Shown here: positions 56,344-64,000 of the stretch, one piece after another | How positions within the stretch are numbered: position 1 is the first letter of the stretch | Layout: the number at the start of each line of letters is the position of its first letter | Origin: Ustilago trichophora | Lineage: Eukaryota > Basidiomycota > Ustilaginomycetes > Ustilaginales > Ustilaginaceae | Reading direction: 5' to 3' | Assembly: GCA_900323505.1 (NCBI GenBank) | Contig: OOIN01000022.1 | Span: 680,228-744,227, forward strand | Length of the DNA: 64,000 nt | Notes under the pieces: generated by a model | The model's input: the letters and a program-made list of their open reading frames with translations, nothing else | Database searches by the model: none | Told to the model about the DNA's origin: nothing | Position numbers and translations under genes: made by a program

Positions 56344-57495
56344 ATGGTACATCACACCACAATGACATACATACCTGTACCTGGCGGCACTTCTCAAGCA
56401 GATCAGAAGCGCATCAAGAGGCTGCAGTACAGCCTTGCGTCCATCAATGCCAAGACGTACACCCTTGACAAACAGTACAAGGTAATGGAGAAGGATCGGC
56501 AGGCAAAGTGCTCTTGGACCTTGCCCATCATCACCGGCCAGGCCATCACCTCTTTTGATGACTGCAAGAACACAGTCTACACCCGCAACATCAGCCTCCA
56601 GGACAGCAAGACCAGGAATGTCTTCCTCCAGCGCTTCTGTCCGGCCACTGAGTCTGCTGCCTCCAGCATGACCAAGAGCTATAGCAAAGGTGCCACCTTG
56701 TTCCGCAAGGTCATGGAGACAGCCAAGTGCAAGAAACACAAGGCAGACACTCGGCAGACAGTGGATCAGCAGCAGCACTTTCCACACTACCACTTTGGCA
56801 TCTGGTACGACAAGATGATGGTCAGCTTGACTCTATCGGAAGAGACTCAGCAGCCAGGCAGGGAGGAAGGCAGGCAAGCTGTGGCGGAGTTCTGCATCTG
56901 GTTCAAAGAGTTCACCCGCAAGTTTGTTCTCCCCATCATCAAGAATGGCCACTCTGGTCTCTGTGATACCTTCAGGTCAGAGCTTCAAGAGCGCATGGAT
57001 GTCCACTTCCCTTGGGCAGAGAAGCAAGTGGATGACCTGGACCGGTACTGCCACCCGCTGTACTCCACCATCTCACCATTCCTTGGCTTCTCCAGCAATG
57101 TGCACAAAGACGTGAAGGATGCAGACGTGTCTATCCTGGTCAACCTCGGACAACATGCTCTCTTGCAGCTGCCAGAGTATGGCATAGCAGTGGAGCTGCA
57201 ACCACAAGACATCGTCATGTTCCTTTCCAACAGCGTGGAACACCTCACCGTCCAACACCCAGCTCATGTAAAGGCAAGATCAGACCCTGGAGAGCGCATG
57301 GCCATCAGCTGCTTCTTCCGCAAAGGGCTTCAGCAACAGAGAGAGCCAAAGAAGCACAACCATACATACTACGCAAGGAAGGCAGAGGAGGAGCAAGAGG
57401 CAGAGCGGCAAGCAGCATCAAAGAAGCGCAGGGTGGAGCAGTGCGGTGAGGCTGGGGGACTTGCCTCTGGAGCTGTAAAAAAGAGTCCAGAATGA
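56344..57495 (+). CDS. Candidate Fe(II)/2-oxoglutarate dioxygenase, subtelomeric paralogue 1
   Basis: A protein of 377-383 aa, starting at M(56344) or M(56362, MTYIPVPGG). The ORF is open from 56002 only because it reads through the minisatellite. Numbering from 56362, the HxD motif is H248-K-D250 in SSNVHKDVKDADVS, the distal His is H294 in SVEHLTVQH, and a candidate 2OG-binding Arg is R312 in RMAISCFFRKG. Shared blocks with the next two ORFs are HFGIWYDKMM, IVMFLSNS and an upstream FLQRFCPATES (compare LQRIAPTS). The tail is charged (KKRRVEQ). This is the most diverged of the three. The oxygenase assignment rests on motif order and spacing, which match across all three, not on a database hit. 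Confidence 0.6.
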   Translation: MVHHTTMTYIPVPGGTSQADQKRIKRLQYSLASINAKTYTLDKQYKVMEKDRQAKCSWTLPIITGQAITSFDDCKNTVYTRNISLQDSKTRNVFLQRFCPATESAASSMTKSYSKGATLFRKVMETAKCKKHKADTRQTVDQQQHFPHYHFGIWYDKMMVSLTLSEETQQPGREEGRQAVAEFCIWFKEFTRKFVLPIIKNGHSGLCDTFRSELQERMDVHFPWAEKQVDDLDRYCHPLYSTISPFLGFSSNVHKDVKDADVSILVNLGQHALLQLPEYGIAVELQPQDIVMFLSNSVEHLTVQHPAHVKARSDPGERMAISCFFRKGLQQQREPKKHNHTYYARKAEEEQEAERQAASKKRRVEQCGEAGGLASGAVKKSPE

Positions 57496-57630
57496 CAAGT
57501 CCCCCAGCCAAAATTGCTTTCGAGAATCAGGCAATGAATTTTGGCTGGTGAGCACAGAGGGGGACTTGCCTGTTTGTCGAAGCAAAAATGGCTGAAAGAG
57601 ACAAGTCCCCCTCCAGGCTGGGCTCTCGAG
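57447..57630. repeat. Two adjacent hairpins with GGGGGACTTG / CAAGTCCCCC
   Basis: GGCTGGGGGACTTG (57450) pairs with CAAGTCCCCCAGCC (57498) across the stop codon of the preceding ORF. GAGGGGGACTTGCC (57557) pairs with GACAAGTCCCCCTCC (57600). Each loop is roughly 30-40 bases. Confidence 0.75.
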
Positions 57631-57692
57631 AAAGATTCAACCAGTAGACACCAGCTCCACCATAGAATCATCCATCATCGTTCCATATCCAC

Positions 57693-58748
57693 TTGCCAGC
57701 AATCCAATCATCCATTCCAGCCATGCCAGCCAAGGGTGAAGCAGCTTTGGATCGAAAGAGGAAGAGGAATGCAGAGAGAGATGCCTGCAGGAGGCAGAGC
57801 TATCGAGACTCCCAGGAAGAATCTACCCACATTGATCTGTCTCGACAACATCATATCAAAAGGCACACAGACCTCAGCCAGTTTGATCTTATCGAGTGCA
57901 AAGCACTAGCAGAAGGCAGCAGCAGCCATTCAACTCGACCCAACCTTACTCTAGCAGACAGAGACACCAAAGAGATCGTGCTCCAGAGGATTGCACCCAC
58001 CAGCTATGCCAAGTTTCTCGAAGCCAAGAAGAGTTCCCTCATAGGCAAGCACCTTTATGATCAATATCTGGCAAAGAAACCCATCCCCATCTCGACAATC
58101 AGCACACAGAAGCTCAAGATCAAGCTCACCAAGAGAAAAGTCATCGAGCATCACCTAGGAATCTGGCACTCTCGAGGCAAACAGACTCTGGACTTCACCA
58201 AGGAGACCACTGACCCTCGATACAAACCTGAAGCACTCGATCTTCTCTTCTGGGCAAGGATGCACACAGACCTGGTGATGAGAACTGCACAACCTTTGAT
58301 CCATCCCAGCTTCAGGAGCAACATTTCATCTCGATCCAAAGGCAGAAAGTGGCTAGCATCCATCTTTGGTTCCAAAAGCATCGAGCTTCTCCATCCCTGG
58401 TGGACTACTGTAGCCTTCTTCTCGAACTTTGCAGGTGGCATCCATCTCGACAATGATGACTGCATTCCATCCTTCTTATTCAACTTTGGAAAAGCTGCTT
58501 GGATCGAGTTACCAGAGTTCTCAGTCAAGATCCTTGTCGAACCTATGGACTTGGTCATCCTCAACTCTCGATCTTTTTACCACAGGACCAGACCCTTCGT
58601 TCCTCCTGGACACTCTGCTGCTGCAAACAGGTGGGCATTCAGTGGATTCTTTCGAGATGCCATCTATCATAGAGAAACAGTGTGCAAGGTAGCAGAATGG
58701 AGGCTCGATAGCATCTTTGGGTATCAGTCAAAAGGAGGATCATCGTGA
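57693..58748 (+). CDS. Candidate Fe(II)/2-oxoglutarate dioxygenase, subtelomeric paralogue 2
   Basis: A single-exon 351-aa ORF; M11 (MPAKGEAAL, 57723) is the start best matching paralogue 3. A basic N-terminus (RKRKRNAERDACRR) is followed by the conserved EIVLQRIAPTSYAKFL, HHLGIWHS and ALDLLFWARMHTDL. Candidate iron ligands are H251-x-D253 in GGIHLDNDDCIPSFLFNFG and H297 in SRSFYHRTRP. R313 in NRWAFSGFFRD is the candidate 2-oxoglutarate Arg. The stretch between ligands (LPEFSVKILVEPMDLVILN) matches the paralogues and resembles the double-stranded beta-helix strands of TET/JBP-like fungal dioxygenases; that subfamily assignment is inference. No introns. About 200 bp downstream of paralogue 1, same strand. 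Confidence 0.65.
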   Translation: MPAIQSSIPAMPAKGEAALDRKRKRNAERDACRRQSYRDSQEESTHIDLSRQHHIKRHTDLSQFDLIECKALAEGSSSHSTRPNLTLADRDTKEIVLQRIAPTSYAKFLEAKKSSLIGKHLYDQYLAKKPIPISTISTQKLKIKLTKRKVIEHHLGIWHSRGKQTLDFTKETTDPRYKPEALDLLFWARMHTDLVMRTAQPLIHPSFRSNISSRSKGRKWLASIFGSKSIELLHPWWTTVAFFSNFAGGIHLDNDDCIPSFLFNFGKAAWIELPEFSVKILVEPMDLVILNSRSFYHRTRPFVPPGHSAAANRWAFSGFFRDAIYHRETVCKVAEWRLDSIFGYQSKGGSS

Positions 58749-59117
58749 CTTCCAGCCATTTGGCAGGAGGTCTCGTTCCATCCAGTTGGGGGGGATTTTG
58801 GCCTCCACTCTGAAATTCAGCTTTGACCCCCAGATTTCCTTTCGACTTGAAAAAATTTGCTCTCCACCAAAAAGATTCTCGTGTTTCCTGGCTGGGAGCT
58901 TCGGGCCTGCTTGGCTGCTCTGTGCAAATTGGAAATAATTTGTAATCAATTCCCATCTCCTGTTAAGCTGGGTCCCCCAAAATCATCAATTAATTCAATC
59001 ATGTTTGCGTTCCTCAGGTCTCTGCACTCAAAAGATGCCACAACTTGAGTTTTTCACTCCAAGCACCCAAAGGGTTTATATACATTGCTTTACAGCCATG
59101 TCCCTGTATCTCAGCAA

Positions 59118-59722
59118 CCAGACATGCTGGCTCTACAATCAATTGCTCATGACCTTCCTGAGCTCCAGGAGAGTGTCACCATATCAATAGCTCTTCACAA
59201 TTGCCAGTCACCGTAGAGCTATGCTCACATGGCTGTAAGGTCACCTATATACTTCCTTACAGCCATGTGACCATGGAAGCATCATATCAAGAGCATCAAG
59301 TGTGATATTTGGCTCTTGACCATCTCTTGGATGTCAGGAGTGTCATGAGCATCAGAGATGTGGGTTTGGACAAGCCATGATGCTGCAATGGTCACATGGC
59401 TGTAAGGTCACCTATATACTTCCTTACAGCCATGTGACCATTGCAGCATCATATCAACAGCACATTGTGTGATATTTGGCTCTTGACCATCTCTTGGATG
59501 TCAGGATTGTCATGAGCATCAGAGCTGTGTGCTTGCAAAAGCCATTGCCGAGATTTGGTCACATGGCTCTAAGAGAGTATACAGGTGACCTTATAGCCAT
59601 GTGAACCTAGCTCTGCACTGACTGGCAATTGTGAAGAGCTATTGATATGGTGACACTCTCCTGGAGCTCAGGAAGGTCAAGAGCAGAATATTGTAGAGCC
59701 AGCATGTCTGGCTGCTGTCAGA
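59118..59722. repeat. Large inverted repeat with internal hairpins
   Basis: The outer arms (about 59118-59222 and 59612-59722) are inverted copies sharing AGACATGCTGGCTCTACAAT and ATATCAATAGCTCTTCACAA on the left and their complements on the right. Inside are a 16-bp perfect hairpin (59225-59240 / 59255-59270) and a 31-bp perfect hairpin (59377-59407 / 59422-59452). A decayed third lies at about 59558-59603. A direct repeat beginning TGTGATATTTGGCTCTTGAC occurs at 59301 and 59467. The architecture is that of a foldback element. Confidence 0.8.
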
Positions 59723-59871
59723 CATCAAAGCACTCTTCTATATACATCAGCCTGGCAGAGGCCAAGCCAGAGATGTGCTCTGACAGGCCTGAAATAGGTA
59801 TAGGAAGCTGGGTCTGGTCCAGAGAATCATAGAACACCCCTCAGCATAGAAGATATCATCCATTTTGAGGT

Positions 59872-60567
59872 ACTTCACTATAGCATTGGTATGACTTGCA
59901 TATATGGACACTTATACCAATGCTATAGTAAAGTTGCTGGTTTCTTGACCGTTTTGAGTGCTCCAGTTTGCAGCATACTCCTGATGAGCTGGTGCTACTT
60001 CCTGTAAGCCCAGATCCTGGATCCAAGGTGATGATGGTCCAGGCGTCATCTCAAGCTCCTCCACCTCAGCCACCGGTAGTAGTATATAAAGGTGGATTGA
60101 GACCTGAAGCATGTAGGAAGTTGCACTGGGATGAGAGGATGCCAAAACACTCCTTAGCGTGGGAGATACCACCTGTTTCTAGGCACTTTACTATAGCATT
60201 GGTATAACTCATGTATATGGACACTTATACCAATGCTATAGTAAAGTACCTCAGTATGTGCTTGTTTTGGTTGCTCCAAGCTGTGCTGTACTTGTGAGAG
60301 GGTGGAGCAGATTCCTACATCCTTGAATCAATCAATCAAAGCTTTTCACCTACACTGCATGTCTAGGGTGTCCCAGTATATAAAGCCAGTCAGCACTGGC
60401 AAACTCAGATGAAGTCTGATCCTAGATCTGAGCATGAAGGAAGTTGCACTGGGACGCCAGGATGTCAGAACACTCCTTAGCATGGAGGATATCTTCCGTT
60501 TTGAGGTGTTGTACTATAGCATTGGTATAACTTGCATATACTGGCACTTATACCAATGCTATAGTGA
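59872..60567. repeat. Three ~60-bp hairpins in a ~315-bp tandem arrangement
   Basis: Arms contain CTATAGCATTGGTAT and its complement. Copy 1: 59872-59892 / 59914-59934 (one mismatch). Copy 2: 60185-60206 / 60226-60247 (perfect, 22 bp). Copy 3: 60513-60529 / 60549-60565 (perfect, 17 bp). Each is preceded by a related block with ACACTCCTTAGC or ACACCCCTCAGC. Spacing is 313 and 323 bp. Confidence 0.85.
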
Positions 60568-60976
60568 AGTTGGTCAACTCTTCACCGTTTTGAGGTCTGT
60601 AAAGAGTATGATGCTTGGCACTAGTCTCTCCAGCCTCCTTGTACATCAGAATGATGATAGCATGTTGGTATTGGCATCCCACATGCTGGATTGATCATGT
60701 ATATACCAGGTCAGACCACTAAGTCTTCAGGAGATGAATTGCAAGGGTACAGGGAGATGTACCAGCTGCTGTGGACCTACATGTATCCATCTGCTGTGGT
60801 AAAACGTAACCTGCAGCTTAAGGTCCTTCACCAAACCAGCAAGTTTCTTCATGATTACCTGTTGAACTCAGCATCTCAATATCTCTATCCAAAATGAAGG
60901 CTGCAAAATTGCTGCATGCTGTCACCTGTCTGTATCAGAGAAGCTGATTGCTACATACACTAGATCTTTCCATTGA

Positions 60977-61921
60977 CTACACATTAGCACCCCTGATCCT
61001 CCATGTGGGTTCTTCTACCTCACTGTCAATCCTAGCCTGGGAAAGGTTGTGGGGAGGCTGCTTCTCATAGAACACCTTCCTCATGAAGGCAGAGAAGGCC
61101 CACCTGCCTTGCAGATCCTGGTCAGGAGAGTAGGTGGAGTGGAAGTTGCTGGTGTTGAAGATCACCACATCCAAATGGTCCAGCTGAATGTCCACTCCAT
61201 AGTCTCTGAGCCTGACAATGGTGGGAGCACCAAAGTTGAAGAGGAAAGAAGGGATCTGATCCTTTTGATCCTGGTGGACACCTGGAGTGGTGGTGTTGAA
61301 GAAGGTGCAGGTAGACCACCAGTCAGGCAGGACCGCCACCTGATCCTGCATAAAGTCCCTGAGCCAGGCCATGGAATCCTTCCTTGTGTCAAGGTGTGCT
61401 TGCCAGTCTTCATGAATGAGAGGGTAGAGGGTACTGAGGTAGAGATCAGAGTGTTTCCGAGCCCAGTTGAGGAGTGGCAGAGCATGCTGGTTGTGGGTGG
61501 TGTGACGACTCATGTTGTATTTGGGATTGCCCATCTCACTCCAGAAGCCAAGATGCATGTGGCCTCTAGATTGGTCCTCCCTATGGTGGGTCTGAGCACG
61601 CTCATAGAGCTCCAACCCCTCCTTTGCCGATTTGTTGGCTGCCAGCTGCTTGTCAAGTGATGTTGGACTGATACGTTGAAAGATGGGCTCCTCTGTCTCT
61701 GCATCCAGAAGGGTCAGGTTGACCTTGACTGGCTCAGCCATTCCCTCCACCGCATGTGGCTGTCCCACTAGATGGTACTCCTCCTGCTCCCCCACCTTCT
61801 CCAAGTACAGTGTGTCCGGGTACTCCTTTGCTGCATTGATCCTAGCCCGCTGATCCTTGAGCCTCTTGTTGTGCGCCTTCTGCTTGTTGGTTGGCATCGT
61901 GATGGTTGTTGGTTCTTGCAA
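60977..61921 (-). CDS. Candidate Fe(II)/2-oxoglutarate dioxygenase, subtelomeric paralogue 3
   Basis: A single-exon ORF of 314 aa on the opposite strand to paralogues 1 and 2. M9 (MPTNKQKAHNKR, 61897) is an equally good start and aligns with MPAKGEA of paralogue 2. Conserved blocks: PIFQRISPTSLDKQL, HMHLGFWSEMG, ALPLLNWARKHSDLYL, and LPDWWSTCTFFNT. Candidate iron ligands are H216-x-D218 in GVHQDQKDQIPSFLFNFG and H261 in TSNFHSTYSP. R273 in GRWAFSAFMRK is the candidate 2-oxoglutarate Arg. The His-to-His distance is 45, against 46 and 46 in the other two. A short basic N-terminus is shared with paralogue 2. Identity with paralogue 2 by eye is moderate, higher around the ligands. Confidence 0.65.
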   Translation of the reverse strand: MQEPTTITMPTNKQKAHNKRLKDQRARINAAKEYPDTLYLEKVGEQEEYHLVGQPHAVEGMAEPVKVNLTLLDAETEEPIFQRISPTSLDKQLAANKSAKEGLELYERAQTHHREDQSRGHMHLGFWSEMGNPKYNMSRHTTHNQHALPLLNWARKHSDLYLSTLYPLIHEDWQAHLDTRKDSMAWLRDFMQDQVAVLPDWWSTCTFFNTTTPGVHQDQKDQIPSFLFNFGAPTIVRLRDYGVDIQLDHLDVVIFNTSNFHSTYSPDQDLQGRWAFSAFMRKVFYEKQPPHNLSQARIDSEVEEPTWRIRGANV

Positions 61922-63827
61922 TTCCTGTCCTGTCTTGGTGGTTGTTGGTTCTTCCGCTTACTTGGGTTGTTCTTGATGTTGGTTGTCTCTTGAAGTCCTT
62001 TCTTTGCTTGCTTTCTTGGAATATTTGTTGAGGCTGTTGTCAACTTCTTGAGTGTTACACCAGAAGGTGATCTCCAAGTTCCACTGTCAATTGTAGTTGG
62101 CCAAGCCACAACTAACAGGGAACTATGCAGGAGACAAGGGTCTGGGCAGGAGCTCTGTATAGGGACTAGTCACCTAAGTCAAGAGACAGCACCAGTACAC
62201 CTTATAACACGTTGACTTACCTGGAAACTTCTTGAGGCACACTCTCAGGCACACAGTCACACACAAATGCTGAAAAAGCAACAAGGGAAAGGCTAGGAAG
62301 TCAGGGTGGAAGGGTCATATATATACCTTCAAGGGGCTGGACATTTGCCACCTAATTTCACTTTGCTGGCCATGTTGGAACCATGCAGAAGCTTGTAGAA
62401 GGTTCCAGCATCTGCATCCAGAAGATTCCAGCTGTTTCCATTGCACAGCCACAAGCACAGCCACAAGCACAGCCACATTTCCACAAGATTCTAGCAGATT
62501 CCATGAGCTTCCGGCAGATTCCACAAGCTTCTATCAGCTTCCAGCAACTTCCATTGTGCACAGCCACATACACAGTCATGCTCCCACAGCTTTCTGGTAC
62601 ATTCCACAACATTCCACCAGGTTCTGTAGGCTTCTACCAGCTTCCAGCAAGTTCATACTGCTGAGCCACATGCACAGCCACACTTCCTCAAAGTTCCAAC
62701 AGGCTGTGCAAGTTCTCAGCAAATTCTGTTAGATTCTACAAGCTTCTAGAATGTTCTCTTGTGCACAGCCCCACTTCTCCAAGATTCCAGAAGGTTCCGG
62801 AACAATCCCAAAGACTCTAACAGATTCCAGCACATCTACATCCATAGTTCCACAAGCCTCCAGTACATTCCACAGGCTTCCAGCATCTTCTGCAAACACG
62901 CAAGCATGGCAACCATCTCGACACATTCCCATCAACTCGATCATCGACACAGCCAACACGCAAGGGCCAGTACACAACATGGACATCTCGGAAGATCCAA
63001 CACGCAAACACGCAAACAACAAGGCATAGGAGACCATCGGTGCTGGAAACGGGTGTCGACAGCTCATGGACAGTGTCTGCCAGCATTGTCAGTGATCATC
63101 AGAGGGCATGGCAACCATCTCGACACATTCCCATCGACTTGATCATCGACACAGCCAACACGCAAACACGCAAGCTCACCGTAATCATCCCAGGCATCCA
63201 TCCAGACTGTTCTACGCATGCTCCAGGGTGAGGAGGACATGGATCAAGGTGTTGCGGTGCTCCCATCCACCAAAAAGGGGCCATCGTCTCCCATCGATCC
63301 AACACGCAAACACGCAACCGACCATGCAAAGTGCTTGATCAGGGTGTCCAGCAGGTCTGTACTGCTCATTGCAAGTAAAGAACAGCATATACACATCATC
63401 CACGCATTCTAGCAGGCTGTTGGGGCTCATCGGAGGCCATCGGAGCCATCTCGACTTGTCAAAACGATCCCGACAGAAACACGCAAAGGCTCGGTAACCA
63501 TGGCAGGCGTCCAGAGAGACGGTTCCCAGCATGCTTCCAGGTCAGGACAAGGGTGATCCAGGTGTTGCAGTGCTCCAACATGCCAGAAAGAGGTCATCGT
63601 CTCCCATCGATCCAACACGCAAACACGCAAATGACACCGCCAAGCGTGGCAAACAGGTCGGTACAGCTTCCAGCAGGTGTACCACACCAGATACACAGTG
63701 TCTATGCATGGTGACAGGCCATCTCAGCTCATCAGAGGCCATCCGAGCCATCTCGGCACATCGAAACGATCCCGATGCAAAAACGCAAAGGCTCCGTAAC
63801 CATGGCAGGCATCCAGAGAGGAACAAC
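61922..63827. other. Subtelomeric non-coding region
   Basis: Promoter side of paralogue 3, then about 600 bases of degenerate short repeats on CTTCCAGCA / TTCCACAAG (62390-62860), including a 12-bp CACAGCCACAAG run at 62443-62477. From 62900 longer repeats begin (next entry). No gene supported. Confidence 0.6.
62900..63825. repeat. Telomere-adjacent repeats with AACACGCAAACACGCAA
   Basis: GGCAACCATCTCGACACATT begins blocks at 62907 and 63109 (~200 bp apart). CGTCTCCCATCGATCCAACA occurs at about 63282 and 63598 (~315 bp). GGTAACCATGGCAGGC-type blocks occur at about 63494 and 63797 (~305 bp). AACACGCAAACACGCAA recurs at least four times. The array abuts the telomere directly. Confidence 0.85.
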
Positions 63828-64000
63828 TTAGGGTTAGGGTTAGGGTTAGGGTTAGGGTTAGGGTTAGGGTTAGGGTTAGGGTTAGGGTTAGGGTTAGGGT
63901 TAGGGTTAGGGTTAGGGTTAGGGTTAGGGTTAGGGTTAGGGTTAGGGTTAGGTTAGGGTTAGGGTTAGGGTTAGGGTTAGGGTTAGGGTTAGGGTTAGGG
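63828..64000 (+). repeat. Telomere, (TTAGGG)n
   Basis: About 29 tandem TTAGGG units, G-rich strand running 5'->3' toward the right end, so the window ends at a chromosome terminus. One unit at 63948-63952 is TTAGG. The junction is AACAAC|TTAGGG. Reading frames through it are meaningless. Confidence 0.99.

Larger units (their letters stand above)
58749..60976. other. 2.2-kb repeat-rich stretch, no supported gene
   Basis: It holds a ~100-bp inverted repeat pair, at least two perfect hairpins around CACATGGCTGTAAGG, a 166-bp direct repeat, and three CTATAGCATTGGTAT hairpins at ~315-bp spacing (separate entries). ORFs below 90 aa only. Confidence 0.6.

Noticed and set aside
61768..62109. A minus-strand basic ORF of 113 aa overlapping oxygenase paralogue 3
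   Set aside because: It overlaps the start of paralogue 3 in another frame and its Arg/Thr-rich composition is that of a shadow frame.
63531..63956. A 141-aa ORF ending in Gly-Leu repeats
   Set aside because: It is a translation of telomere repeat and subtelomeric satellite DNA.

Overview
The window is nuclear DNA of a basidiomycete fungus and ends on the right in a chromosome terminus (TTAGGG repeats, 63828-64000). Compact genes with few short GT-AG introns, tRNA introns, a DED1 / RPL11 / UBC6 / VPS16 gene set, and a telomere-linked RecQ-like helicase (compare UTASa of Ustilago maydis) point to a smut fungus (Ustilaginales). The species cannot be fixed from sequence alone.

Region 1 (1-28 kb) is ordinary core genome. 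From the left it holds two tandem-repeat blocks (1-885 and 1191-1720), DED1 RNA helicase (-), a Ser-rich protein with a possible PP1-docking motif (-), a long empty spacer, RPL11 (+, 882-nt first intron), tail-anchored UBC6 (-, four exons), tRNA-Glu(CTC) (-), a membrane-anchored alpha/beta hydrolase (+), a PRKRIP1-like spliceosomal protein (-), VPS16 (+, three exons), a WSS1-type DNA-protein crosslink protease (-), a GATA zinc-finger factor (+) and tRNA-Ser(TGA) (+). Gene starts and splice sites were refined by reading the exon joins directly.

Region 2 (28-50 kb) is transposon-rich. It holds a decayed ORF at 28.3-29 kb and a decayed tyrosine-recombinase retrotransposon (DIRS/Ngaro type, 32.7-37.0 kb) whose reverse-transcriptase catalytic Asp-Asp reads Asn-Asn. 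Two lineage-specific genes follow (a large P-loop-like protein and an F-box protein), then a one-frame gag-like relic with five stops (43.35-44.69 kb). A complete pogo-type DNA transposon with TA target duplication and one homopolymer frameshift lies at 45721-47791. It is followed by a nest of foldback elements built from GCCACCC/GGGTGGC modules, including two 182-bp copies in opposite orientation.

Region 3 (50-64 kb) is the subtelomere and the most unusual part. A 1637-aa protein combines C2H2 fingers, a tyrosine-recombinase-like domain with a near-complete catalytic set, and a RecQ-like helicase. Distal to it lie three diverged paralogues with an HxD...H...R arrangement typical of Fe(II)/2-oxoglutarate dioxygenases, possibly TET/JBP-like. 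They are separated by minisatellites, perfect hairpins and inverted repeats. A helicase-recombinase plus a cluster of candidate nucleic-acid oxygenases beside the telomere is the main candidate for an undescribed system. The functional link is inference from position and motif pattern only.
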